A stretch of 64,000 nt of DNA from GCA-2732755 sp965228265 (GTDB lineage: Bacteria > Planctomycetota > Phycisphaerae > Phycisphaerales > UBA1924), in contig OZ245804.1 of assembly GCA_965228265.1 (NCBI GenBank), positions 2,356,001-2,420,000 of the forward strand. Reading direction: 5' to 3'. Position 1 is the first letter of the stretch, and every line of letters starts with the position of its first letter. Below the pieces are notes generated by a model. That model was not told where the DNA came from. It saw nothing but the letters and a program-made list of their open reading frames with translations, and made no database searches. Positions 25,679 to 34,024 of the stretch are shown in pieces. The position numbers were made by a program, and so were the translations under genes.

Positions 25679-25685
25679 GCGCGAA

Positions 25686-26237
25686 TTACCCGCCTTTGAG
25701 CTTGCGGAGCCGGGTTCGGTTCTTCATCCGGCTCATCTGGGTGAATTTGTCCACGATGAGGACGCCGTCGAGGTGGTCGGCCTCATGCTGGAGGCACCGG
25801 GCCAAGAGGCCCGAGGCGTGGATCTCGAAGGGTTTGCCCTCGAGGTTGGTCGCCCGCATCTGGACGACTTCCGGGCGAACCACATCGCCCCGGATGCCGG
25901 GCAGGCTGAGGCAGCCCTCCTCGAATGGGGATCGCTCGTGGCCCGAATCCGCGAACTCGGGGTTGATGCAGACGAGGGAGCCTTCGGTCCAGGATTGGGT
26001 GCCATCGTCGGGCGCCTCGGCTTCGGGCGGGGGCGGCACATCGCAGACAAAGATGCGGAGCGCGACCCCTGCCTGCGGGGCGGCAAGACCGATGCCGTCG
26101 GCCTCGCGCATGATCTCGATCATCCGCTGGGCGATCTGTTTGATCTCGGGCGTGATCTCCCCGACGGGGCTTGCCGATTCCCGTAGAATCGGATCCGGGT
26201 AGAGCACGAGGCGAAGCTGTTCTGGATCGACAGTCAC
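25686..26237 (-). CDS. def: Peptide deformylase
   Basis: 183 residues with all three PDF motifs: DGIGLAAPQAGV, EEGCLSLPGI (metal-ligand Cys) and CLQHEADHLDGVL (HExxH). It removes the formyl group from nascent proteins and pairs functionally with Fmt. An acidic Pro-rich insert (PPPPEAEAPDDGTQSW, residues 68-83) lengthens a surface loop. It begins with GTG only 5 nt after a TAGCAT box. Confidence 0.97.
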   Translation of the reverse strand: MTVDPEQLRLVLYPDPILRESASPVGEITPEIKQIAQRMIEIMREADGIGLAAPQAGVALRIFVCDVPPPPEAEAPDDGTQSWTEGSLVCINPEFADSGHERSPFEEGCLSLPGIRGDVVRPEVVQMRATNLEGKPFEIHASGLLARCLQHEADHLDGVLIVDKFTQMSRMKNRTRLRKLKGG

Positions 26238-26242
26238 GCCCG

Positions 26243-26248
26243 ATGCTA
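26243..26248 (-). promoter_or_regulatory. -10 box (TAGCAT) of a probable leaderless def-fmt transcript
   Basis: TAGCAT on the minus strand ends 5 nt before the GTG start of def. No Shine-Dalgarno sequence fits in the CGGGC spacer. Confidence 0.4.
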
Positions 26249-26329
26249 GGGGCTCACGGGCCCTTCGCGTGGACTAGAATCGCAATCACCGCACCTGGCC
26301 GGTTGTCTTTCGTTTGGTGGAGTATCGGT

Positions 26330-27814
26330 TTGGCGATTTTCGGCAAGAACAAGCAGGACGATTCCGAGACCGGGGGCAGTATTGCGGGCGACGGCGATCG
26401 TCCCGAAATCCAGCCCGCGAAGGCCAAGGCATGGTTCAGTCAGGCCAAGACCGTGCAGGAAACGGGCAGTTACGACTACGCGATGACCTGCTGGCTCTCC
26501 GGGCTCGCGTTCGATCCGACAGATATGGACGCCCTCGAAGGCTTCATGGGCGCGGCTGCATCGCTGGCCGGACAGTCGAAGAAGGGACCGAGCAAGGAAA
26601 CACAGAAAGCCGCGACCGGCAAGGGCGGTGTGTACAAGTACACCTCGGCGCTGCTCGGTTGGGGCAGCAAGCCCAGGGATGCGGGGGCTGCGGTCCGGGC
26701 TGCGATTGCCGCTGCCGGGCAGAATCTCTCGGAGCCCGCGTACTGGATCGGTGAGCGGGCGCTGCAACTGACGCTCGCGGACCCGAAGGTGAAGAAGGAC
26801 AGCCTCCTCAAGCTCATGAAGGCGATGGAGCAGATCGAGGCGTTCGATCTGGCGGTGAAGGCGGGTGAGGCTGCGGTTCGGCTCGATCCGAGCGACAACG
26901 CCCTGGAATCGCGCGTGCGGAACATGGCGGCTCAGGCGACGATCGGACGGGGCGGGTTCGACAACGCGGGCCAGCAGGGTGGTTTCCGCGACAATATCCG
27001 CGACTCAGAAAAGCAGAAGCTCCTCGACGCAGCCGACCGCATCACCAAGACCGATGACGTCAAGGACCAGCTCGTCGAGGCGGCGAAGAAGGATTACGAA
27101 TCCCGCCCCGAGGATGTGCCTGCGAACAAGACGTACATCAAGCGTCTGCTGGAGCGGGGCAAGGGCGACGACGAGAAGGTCGCCTACAACGTGGCCCTCA
27201 AAGCGCATGAAACGAGCGGTCAGATCTCCTTCAAGCAGCAGGCGATGGAGATCGAGCTGCGCGTGATGAAGCGTCAGGTGGCCAACATCCGCGCCAAGGC
27301 CGAGGCCGGGCAAGCGGACGCGGTCGAGCTGCTCCCCAAGGCAGAGAAGAAGTACCTCGCCAAGCAGGTCGAGTTCCAGAAGTGGCGGGTGGATGCATTC
27401 CCGACAGATAACGCGCCCAGATTTGAGCTGGGCAGGCTGCTGTTCAACGCGGGCATGTACAAGGAGTGCATCCCGCAATTCCAGAAATCGCAGCAGGAGA
27501 TCAAGTACCGGGCGATGTCGCTGGCGATGCTGGGCGAGGCGTTCGGGAAGATCGGGCTCATCGATCCCGCGATCGACACGCTCAAGCAGGCTCTGGCCAA
27601 CCACAGCGACCAGAGCGATGATCTTGGGTTCCAGCTTCGCTACGCCCTGATGATGACGCTGACCGAGAAGGCTCGGCACGACCAGAGCCTCGAGGCGGCT
27701 CAGGAGGCCGAGAAGCTGGCCTCGGGCATCGCGGTGGCGCGGTTTGATTACCGGGATATCCAGGACAAGTACGACGAGGCGAAGAAGCTCGTCGCCGAGC
27801 TCCGTGCCGGGTGA
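26330..27814 (+). CDS. Tetratricopeptide-like repeat protein
   Basis: 494 residues from a TTG start backed by GGTGGAG, giving the N-terminus (M)AIFGKNKQDDSETGG. The body is almost entirely helical with TPR-like pairs (AKTVQETGSYDYAMTCWLSG, then FELGRLLFNAGMYKECIPQF and AMLGEAFGKIGLIDPAIDTL). There is no signal peptide or membrane helix. It is likely a cytosolic scaffold with an unknown partner. Its stop overlaps the kdsB start, and it heads the kdsB-pyrG operon. The divergent def promoter lies about 80 nt away. Confidence 0.75.
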   Translation: MAIFGKNKQDDSETGGSIAGDGDRPEIQPAKAKAWFSQAKTVQETGSYDYAMTCWLSGLAFDPTDMDALEGFMGAAASLAGQSKKGPSKETQKAATGKGGVYKYTSALLGWGSKPRDAGAAVRAAIAAAGQNLSEPAYWIGERALQLTLADPKVKKDSLLKLMKAMEQIEAFDLAVKAGEAAVRLDPSDNALESRVRNMAAQATIGRGGFDNAGQQGGFRDNIRDSEKQKLLDAADRITKTDDVKDQLVEAAKKDYESRPEDVPANKTYIKRLLERGKGDDEKVAYNVALKAHETSGQISFKQQAMEIELRVMKRQVANIRAKAEAGQADAVELLPKAEKKYLAKQVEFQKWRVDAFPTDNAPRFELGRLLFNAGMYKECIPQFQKSQQEIKYRAMSLAMLGEAFGKIGLIDPAIDTLKQALANHSDQSDDLGFQLRYALMMTLTEKARHDQSLEAAQEAEKLASGIAVARFDYRDIQDKYDEAKKLVAELRAG

Positions 27815-28587
27815 TGGACGCACAGGGCGCGAATCAGGGCCCCCGCGCAATCGCGATCATCCCGGCGAGGCTCGCCTCCGAGCGATTCCCGCGCAAAGCG
27901 CTGGCCGACGAAACGGGGCTGCCGATCGTGGTGCATGTGGCGCAGGCAGCGGCGAGGGCCGGAACAGTCGAACGCGTCGTGGTGGCGTGCGATTCGGACG
28001 AGATCGCCCAGGCCGCGACCCGGCACGGCGTGGAGGTCGTGCTGACCGACCCGTCGCATCCCAACGGCACGAGCCGGGTCGCCGAGGCGGCTCGGAAGCT
28101 GGGCGTGCCCGAAGAACTGATCGTGGTGAATGTGCAGGGAGACGAGCCGGAGATCGATCCGGGGACGATCGATGCGGCTGTGTCGGCCCTGGCATCCAAG
28201 GGCACGCCCGTTGCAACGGTCGCGGCCCCGATGCACGCGGATGAGGACGCGAGCAACCCGAACATCGTCAAGGTTGTTTGTGATGAGCGGGGCGTAGCGA
28301 TGTACTTCTCACGCTCGCCGATCCCGTATCCGAGGGTGGGCGAGGTGGTCCGATACAAGCACGTCGGGCTGTACGCGTACCGCCGATCGTTTCTGGATGT
28401 GTGCACGACACTGGAACCGACACGCCTCGAAAAGGCCGAGAGTCTGGAGCAGCTTCGGTTTCTCGGACATGGGTACGAGGTGGGGGTGGCTCGTGTGGAG
28501 GCCTCTCACCCGGGAATCGACACACCCGAGCAGTACGCGGAGTTCGTGAAACGCTGGCGTGAAGGTGACAGCGCACGCGGGGCGTGA
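27811..28587 (+). CDS. kdsB: 3-deoxy-manno-octulosonate cytidylyltransferase
   Basis: 258 residues. The nucleotide-binding IIPARLASERFPRKALA, NVQGDEPEIDP, YFSRSPIPYPR, KHVGLYAYRRSFL and EKAESLEQLRFL are all KdsB motifs. It makes CMP-Kdo for lipopolysaccharide core synthesis, so the cell has an LPS-type outer membrane. It starts with GTG inside the TPR-protein stop (an ATG 3 nt later is an alternative) and overlaps pyrG by 4 nt. The coupling is sensible because PyrG makes the CTP that KdsB consumes. Confidence 0.95.
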   Translation: MMDAQGANQGPRAIAIIPARLASERFPRKALADETGLPIVVHVAQAAARAGTVERVVVACDSDEIAQAATRHGVEVVLTDPSHPNGTSRVAEAARKLGVPEELIVVNVQGDEPEIDPGTIDAAVSALASKGTPVATVAAPMHADEDASNPNIVKVVCDERGVAMYFSRSPIPYPRVGEVVRYKHVGLYAYRRSFLDVCTTLEPTRLEKAESLEQLRFLGHGYEVGVARVEASHPGIDTPEQYAEFVKRWREGDSARGA

Positions 28588-30509
28588 TACACTCGGACAT
28601 GCCCACCCTGCGAGGCGATACGATCCCCGAACTCTACGTTCTAGCCACAAAGCCGCCTCACCGAAAGACAGAATCGCCAGGCAGCGCAGGTCAGAAGCGC
28701 ACGCTCGCCTCGACGGCGGACGAGAGCGTCTCGACCGAGTTCTATTCGCCTATCCCCGAGGGCTACGTCAAAGGCAAAACCAAGTACGTCGTCGTGATCG
28801 GCACGGTGATGAGCGGGCTGGGCAAGGGCATCTTCGCTTCGAGCGTTGCCAAGGTGCTCAAGGACAAGGGCCTCAAGGTCGCGCCGATCAAACTCGAGGG
28901 CTACTTGAACGTCGACGCGGGCACGCTCAACCCGTACCGCCACGGCGAGGTCTTCGTCCTCGACGACGGCACCGAGTGCGACATGGACCTGGGCACCTAC
29001 GAACGGGTGCTCGATCAGAACATGACGGCTCAGAACTACACCACCTCCGGGAAGCTCTTCTCGGAGATCCTGCTCCGCGAGCGGCGAGGGAATTACCTGG
29101 GCCGGGATGTCCAGATGATCCCGCACGTCACGGGCGAGGTGAAGCGCAGGCTCCGCGAGCTCGCGCTGACCGGCGACAACGGCAAGCCGGTCGATGTCGT
29201 CTTTGTTGAGGTCGGCGGCACCGCAGGCGACTACGAGAACGGTTTCTACATCGAAGCGCTCCGCGAGTTGGCCTTTGAGGAGGGGCCGGGCTCGACGTGC
29301 TTTGTGACGCTGACGTACGTCATCGAGCCCAAGGCACTGGGCGAGCAGAAGTCCAAGGCGGCTCAGCTCGGGATCAAGCGACTGATGGAGACGGGTATCC
29401 AGCCCCACATCATCGCCTGCCGGGCGGGCAACCCCGTCACGGACGTGGTGCGCCAGAAGATCGCGATGTTCAGCAACGTGCCGCTCAACCGCGTGATGAG
29501 CATGCACGACCGTTCGAGCATTTACACGATCCCCGACGAGATGCGGGCAGAGGGCATCGACCGCGAGATCCTGTCGATCCTCGATCTGCACAACCGCGTG
29601 AATCAGTCCCACGAGGACAACGCGCGCAAGAACTGGACGCGGTTCATCGTGGGGCTCACCAAGACCAACCGCAAGCCGGTGACGATCGGCATCCTGGGCA
29701 AGTACACCGAGGTCCGTGACGCATACGCCTCGATCGACAAGGCGCTCGAGCACTGCAGCAGTCATCTGGACGCGGACATCACGCAGCACTGGCTCGAGGT
29801 TTCGGACCTGACCACGCCCGAGCGGGCGGCGTCATCGCTTGCGAATCTCGATGGCGTGGTCGTTCCGGGCGGGTTCGGGATGCGCGGTGTCGAGGGCAAG
29901 ATCAACGCGGTCAGGCATTGCCGCGAGCACGGGCTGCCCTATCTGGGGATCTGTCTCGGGTTCCAGGTCGGGGTTATCGAATTCGCGCGGAACGTGCTCG
30001 GGATCGAAGATGCGCACAGCTCCGAGTTCTCGCCGAGCTGCACCGCGGTGATCAGCGAACTGCCGGAGCAGAAGAAGATCGAGGGCCTCGGCGGCTCGAT
30101 GCGGCTCGGGGCGCAGGACGTTGCGATCGAGCCGGGCACGCTGGCCAATCACCTCTACGGCAGCACGAGCATCCGCGAGCGGTTCCGTCATCGCTACGAG
30201 GTCGACCCCTCGTTCATCGATCGTTTGACCGAGGCCGGGCTCGTCTTCAGCGGTCGTCATCCCGAGTTCCCGATCATGCAGATCCTGGAACTCCCGCGTG
30301 AGCGGGCCGAGGGTGACAACCGGCCAACGCACCCGTACTTCATCGGGATGCAGTACCACCCAGAGCTGACGAGCAGGCCGCTGCGGCCTCAGCCGGCGTT
30401 CATGGGGCTGATCGCTGCTTCGCTTGCGATCCGTCACGGCGAGGAATCGCTTGGCGCCAACACCCGCTGGCTCCGCCCGCTCAATTCAAACAGCACTCAG
30501 CCGGCCTGA
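28584..30509 (+). CDS. pyrG: CTP synthase, divergent and N-terminally extended
   Basis: 641 residues, about 100 longer than usual, of which about 65 are an N-terminal extension before KTKYVVVIG. The synthetase P-loop reads GTVMSGLGKGIFASS instead of the usual GGVVSSLGKG, and KLEGYLNVDAGT replaces KxDPYxNxDPGT. The Mg/UTP residues DDGTECDMDLGTYER and EVGGTAGDYEN are kept. The glutaminase domain has GICLGFQVG (Cys457) and QYHPELTSRP. It aminates UTP to CTP using glutamine. The GTG start overlaps the kdsB stop, but internal ATG codons make the exact N-terminus uncertain. Confidence 0.93.
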   Translation: MIHSDMPTLRGDTIPELYVLATKPPHRKTESPGSAGQKRTLASTADESVSTEFYSPIPEGYVKGKTKYVVVIGTVMSGLGKGIFASSVAKVLKDKGLKVAPIKLEGYLNVDAGTLNPYRHGEVFVLDDGTECDMDLGTYERVLDQNMTAQNYTTSGKLFSEILLRERRGNYLGRDVQMIPHVTGEVKRRLRELALTGDNGKPVDVVFVEVGGTAGDYENGFYIEALRELAFEEGPGSTCFVTLTYVIEPKALGEQKSKAAQLGIKRLMETGIQPHIIACRAGNPVTDVVRQKIAMFSNVPLNRVMSMHDRSSIYTIPDEMRAEGIDREILSILDLHNRVNQSHEDNARKNWTRFIVGLTKTNRKPVTIGILGKYTEVRDAYASIDKALEHCSSHLDADITQHWLEVSDLTTPERAASSLANLDGVVVPGGFGMRGVEGKINAVRHCREHGLPYLGICLGFQVGVIEFARNVLGIEDAHSSEFSPSCTAVISELPEQKKIEGLGGSMRLGAQDVAIEPGTLANHLYGSTSIRERFRHRYEVDPSFIDRLTEAGLVFSGRHPEFPIMQILELPRERAEGDNRPTHPYFIGMQYHPELTSRPLRPQPAFMGLIAASLAIRHGEESLGANTRWLRPLNSNSTQPA

Positions 30510-31087
30510 ATCGCTCGCGAGGCGTGCAGCAGGATCAGAGCCGAGAACACGTCGGGCCGGCCTTGGCTGACGACGCTGTTGTGCAGGAGCGTTTGGGCGT
30601 AGAGATCAAACTCGATATCGTCGGCTTCCGCGGCGAGCGTGGCGAAGACATGCACCGCCCAAGGGTGGTTGGTGGCGTTGTCGGGCTGGATGTTCTCCAG
30701 GAGCCATCGGGCTGATCTGCGGGCGGTGTCTTGCCAAATGGAGCCGAGCGACCAGGCCGCGTGCACGCAGGCAAGCTCGGTTTCGGTCCAGACCTCGATC
30801 GCGCCGGACTCGTACGACCCTGTAATGGGACCGGTGGGGGATTCGGGTGCGCCGGGCGTCTTGCCAAGCCCGGCAACGGCGGCCCAAAGGTGTTCATCGA
30901 GAGACTTCGGCTCGCGACTTGGCGGCTCGGCCTGGGCTCCGAGCGCGATGGCCAGAAATCGTGCGATCGGGAACTGGCTTGTATGACGGGCCGCGATGGA
31001 GCCGAGATGGGCCGGGGATTCCTCGCCGAGCGTGGAGAGGGCGGCTCGCTGGAGTCTGTCGGGCCAGTTTGGTTGGAGGTCGGGCAT
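30497..31087 (-). CDS. Helical hypothetical protein
   Basis: 196 residues from the ATG of MPDLQPNWPDRLQ. The protein looks all-helical and soluble, with conserved-looking aromatic segments (LACVHAAWSLGSIWQDTARR and NHPWAVHVFATLA). No family is recognised. The 25 upstream in-frame codons overlap the panC leader and are rejected because a TATCGT box lies 6 nt before this ATG. Its 3' end overlaps the pyrG 3' end by 13 nt (convergent). Confidence 0.65.
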   Translation of the reverse strand: MPDLQPNWPDRLQRAALSTLGEESPAHLGSIAARHTSQFPIARFLAIALGAQAEPPSREPKSLDEHLWAAVAGLGKTPGAPESPTGPITGSYESGAIEVWTETELACVHAAWSLGSIWQDTARRSARWLLENIQPDNATNHPWAVHVFATLAAEADDIEFDLYAQTLLHNSVVSQGRPDVFSALILLHASRAIQAG

Positions 31088-31093
31088 CGGGTG

Positions 31094-31099
31094 ACGATA
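31094..31099 (-). promoter_or_regulatory. -10 box (TATCGT) of a probable leaderless transcript
   Basis: TATCGT on the minus strand ends 6 nt before the ATG at 31087, with no Shine-Dalgarno sequence. Confidence 0.4.
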
Positions 31100-31134
31100 G
31101 GTGAGCCGGGGCATTTGACTGAGGGGCCCGGGGT

Positions 31135-32016
31135 GTGACCCTTGGACAGATGCTGACCACACATACCAAGGCTGAACTCGACGCGTATCTGGAGGGCCGA
31201 TCCTGCGTGCTAGTGCCCACGATGGGCTATCTGCACGACGGGCACCTTTCGCTTGTCCGGAAGGCCAGGCGTTACAGCCAGCAGCACGGCGTGCCGAGCG
31301 TGGCGACGATCTTCGTCAACCCGGCCCAGTTCAACGACCCGAGCGACCTTGCCAAGTACCCGCGGGACCTGGATCGTGACAGGGCTTTCCTAGCGGCCGA
31401 GGGGCTCGACGCGGTCTACATCCCGGAAGTGGAGGAGGTCTACCCGCCCGGTGGTGACTGGTCGGTCCCGATCCCCGAGGTGGCAAGTCTGCCCGGGCTC
31501 GAGGACAAGTTCAGGCCCGGCCATTTCGAGGGCGTGTGCAAGGTCCTGGCGCGATTGTTCGAGATGTGCAGCGCGTGTGCCGCGGTCTTCGGCGAGAAGG
31601 ACTGGCAGCAGCTCCAGGTCGCTCGGGCGCTCGTGCGGGAGCTTGGCCTGCACGTCCTGATCATCCCGGGCGAGACGGTGCGCGAGGCGGACGGGCTTGC
31701 GATGAGCAGCCGAAATGTCCACCTCAGCAAGGAAGAACACGACCGGGCGCTGGCGATCAGCCGGGCGATCCGAGCGGGCGGCCAGGAGCTGGATTGGCAG
31801 CGGGCCGAGCGAGTGATGCGTGAGATTCTTGTCGAGGCCGGGATGGAAGTGGACTACGCGGTGGTGCGCGAGGCGGCGGGGCTGGTGCAGAACCCGGACG
31901 AAGCGCCGGCGGGGCCTTTCCGGTGCCTGATCACCGCGCGTGCGGCTGGTGTTCGCCTGCTCGACAACGGGCCCTGGCCCGGGCCTGTGATGGATTCCGG
32001 CTCTGCCCGGGCGTAG
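31135..32016 (+). CDS. panC: Pantothenate synthetase
   Basis: 293 residues. VPTMGYLHDGHLSLVRKA (the HxGH-type ATP motif), TIFVNPAQFN, FRPGHFEGVCKVLARLF, FGEKDWQQLQ and GLAMSSRNVHLS identify PanC, which condenses pantoate with beta-alanine using ATP. GTG at 31135 and ATG at 31150 are both possible starts; neither has a strong Shine-Dalgarno sequence. gcvT follows 26 nt after the stop. Confidence 0.95.
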   Translation: MTLGQMLTTHTKAELDAYLEGRSCVLVPTMGYLHDGHLSLVRKARRYSQQHGVPSVATIFVNPAQFNDPSDLAKYPRDLDRDRAFLAAEGLDAVYIPEVEEVYPPGGDWSVPIPEVASLPGLEDKFRPGHFEGVCKVLARLFEMCSACAAVFGEKDWQQLQVARALVRELGLHVLIIPGETVREADGLAMSSRNVHLSKEEHDRALAISRAIRAGGQELDWQRAERVMREILVEAGMEVDYAVVREAAGLVQNPDEAPAGPFRCLITARAAGVRLLDNGPWPGPVMDSGSARA

Positions 32017-32042
32017 GTTCAATGAGCCCAAGGAGACATGCG

Positions 32043-33176
32043 TTGGAATTCAAGAAAACCCCGCTCTACCAGTGGCACGTCGATCACGGCGGCAAGATGG
32101 TTGATTTCGCTGGCTGGTCGCTCCCGATGTCATACTCGGGCATCATCGACGAGCACAACCAGGTCCGCAATTCGGGTGGCGTGTTCGATGTCTCGCACAT
32201 GGGGCGGCTCAAGCTCAAGGGCCGTCACGCCCGGCGTCTGCTCGAGCGTGCGTGCTCGCGGCGCATCTCAGACATGGAGCCCGGGCAGTGCCGATACTCG
32301 TTCGTCCTGAACGAGAACGGCGGCATCCGCGACGACGTGCTCGTCTACCGCTTCGATGCCGACGAGTTCATGATGGTCGTCAACGCGTCCAACCGCGAGA
32401 AGATCGTCGCGCACCTGAACGAGCTCAAGGCCGCCGGCGAGTTCAACGTCAAGATCGACGACCAGACCGAGTCGACCGCGATGATCGCGATCCAGGGTCC
32501 GAACGTCATGCAGCTGGCGTCGAAGGTGTCGAGCGAGGTGCCGACGCTCAAGCGGTACCGCTTCGTGGTGAAGAACCTCGTTGTGATCAAGCTCATCGTG
32601 AGTCGGACGGGCTACACGGGGGAGAACGGCGTGGAGGTGATCCTGCCCGCTGCCGCGACGGGCATGGCCCTCAAGCTCATGATGAAGGACATCGACATGA
32701 GCGACGCCGAGGCTCTGATGAAGCCGGCCGGGCTCGGCGCACGCGACACGCTGCGTCTCGAGGCGGGCATGCCGCTCTACGGGCACGAGCTGACCGAGGA
32801 CATGAACGCCCTTGCGACCGGCCTCGGGTTCGCCATGAATCTCGACAAGGATCAGGACGAGAACGGCGAATCTTTCGTTGGTCTTGAAGCGCTCCGCAAG
32901 ATCCAGGCCGAGGGCGGGCCCAAGCAGATGCTCGTGGGTCTGGAAGTCGACAGTCCCCGCACCGCTCGTCAGGGCATGTCCATCACCAAGGACGGCTCCG
33001 AGGTCGGCATCGTCACCAGCGGGTGCAAGAGCCCGACGCTGAACAAGTCGATCGCGATGGCATACGTGGATTCGGCGCTGGCCGAGGTGGGCACGTCGCT
33101 GGTGATCAAGAGCGGGAGCAACGAGCTGCCGGCGACGATCGTCCCGCTGCCCTTCTACAAAGCGCCGAAGAAGTAA
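32043..33176 (+). CDS. gcvT: Glycine cleavage system T protein (aminomethyltransferase)
   Basis: 377 residues from a TTG with AGGAGA 6 nt upstream. The resulting (M)EFKKTPLYQWHVDHGGKMV matches the family N-terminus, whereas an in-frame ATG at 32022 would add seven unmatched residues. The folate-binding and catalytic segments are DFAGWSLPMSYSG, VFDVSHMGRL, RTGYTGENGVEV and GLGARDTLRLEAGMPLYGH. It transfers the methylene group of aminomethylated GcvH to THF. No gcvH or gcvP is nearby. A hairpin follows the stop. Confidence 0.93.
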   Translation: MEFKKTPLYQWHVDHGGKMVDFAGWSLPMSYSGIIDEHNQVRNSGGVFDVSHMGRLKLKGRHARRLLERACSRRISDMEPGQCRYSFVLNENGGIRDDVLVYRFDADEFMMVVNASNREKIVAHLNELKAAGEFNVKIDDQTESTAMIAIQGPNVMQLASKVSSEVPTLKRYRFVVKNLVVIKLIVSRTGYTGENGVEVILPAAATGMALKLMMKDIDMSDAEALMKPAGLGARDTLRLEAGMPLYGHELTEDMNALATGLGFAMNLDKDQDENGESFVGLEALRKIQAEGGPKQMLVGLEVDSPRTARQGMSITKDGSEVGIVTSGCKSPTLNKSIAMAYVDSALAEVGTSLVIKSGSNELPATIVPLPFYKAPKK

Positions 33177-33187
33177 ACCACAAGCAG

Positions 33188-33201
33188 GGGGCTTAGGCCC
33201 C
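33188..33201. terminator. Hairpin between convergent gcvT and phoU
   Basis: GGGGC-TTAG-GCCCC forms a 5-bp GC stem with a tetraloop 11 nt after the gcvT stop and overlapping the phoU stop. There is no T run, so termination activity is uncertain. Confidence 0.3.
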
Positions 33202-33897
33202 GTCCTTGTCCTTCACTTCGATCCAGCCTTCGTCGGCGTGGCGGAAGATAACGCCCGTCACGGCGTAGAGGATCTGCTCGGCCACATTGGTCGCGTGGTC
33301 GGAGATGGTTTCGCATCGGCTGGCGATTTCGTGCAGCAGAAAGCCGCAGTCGACGGACATCGAGCCGCCCGCGATGTCGTTCTCGGCCTCGCGGAGCAGT
33401 GCTCCCTTGAAGCCGCAGACCGTGTCCTCGCTGCGGAGGATGACCTTGGCGAGGGCGGCGTCGCGTTTCTCGAGCGCCGAACAGGTGTCGCGGACAATGC
33501 CGAGGACGCTGTTGGCCATGACCCGGAAGGTTTCGGGCACATCGATGCCCGCGCGATCCTGGGCTTTACTGGCGATATCCACGGCAAGGTCTGCGATCCG
33601 CTCGAACTCGTTGTTCGCCTTGACAATGACGAGGACTTCACGGATCTGATCGACAGGCACCTCGTGAGCCACACGGGCGGCGTCCTCGAGCAGGGCGACC
33701 GATCGCTTCTCGATTTCAACATCGACGCGGTCGACCTCGTCGTCACGTTCGATCACGGCATTGGCGACCCCGGCATCACCCGCGAAAAAGGCTTCGAAGG
33801 CGTCTTCGCAGATGCCGAGCACACGCCAGGCCTGGGTGACGAGCTCGCGGCGGATCTCGCCGAGTCGGGTCTCGAATTGAGCGGCTTCTTCGGGCAT
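33193..33897 (-). CDS. phoU: PhoU-like phosphate transport regulator
   Basis: 234 residues from the ATG of MPEEAAQFETRLGEIRREL, preceded by GAGGAA. The two three-helix PhoU repeats are visible, each with the acidic metal-binding signature: VIERDDEVDRVDVEIEKR and ANNEFERIADLAVDIA in the first, and ETISDHATNVAEQILYAVTG at the end of the second. PhoU links the Pst phosphate transporter to the PhoR/PhoB response. No pst genes are present here. It is divergent from eno. Confidence 0.9.
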   Translation of the reverse strand: MPEEAAQFETRLGEIRRELVTQAWRVLGICEDAFEAFFAGDAGVANAVIERDDEVDRVDVEIEKRSVALLEDAARVAHEVPVDQIREVLVIVKANNEFERIADLAVDIASKAQDRAGIDVPETFRVMANSVLGIVRDTCSALEKRDAALAKVILRSEDTVCGFKGALLREAENDIAGGSMSVDCGFLLHEIASRCETISDHATNVAEQILYAVTGVIFRHADEGWIEVKDKDGA

Positions 33898-34024
33898 GGG
33901 ACGTGAGTTCCTCGCTGTCAGATAGAACAGTAGCACAACCCGCATCGGCCCGGCCAGCGCACCCGACAGGCTACAGTCTGCCGACACGAAACCGGGCCGG
34001 GACGGCCCCTGACGGAGCAAAGAC

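Noticed and set aside
28641..29789. A 382-residue minus-strand frame over pyrG
   Set aside because: Shadow of pyrG; repetitive Val/Asp/Arg composition and no motif.
32017..32042. Possible glycine riboswitch upstream of gcvT
   Set aside because: Only 26 nt separate panC and gcvT, too short for an aptamer; no tandem fold is seen.
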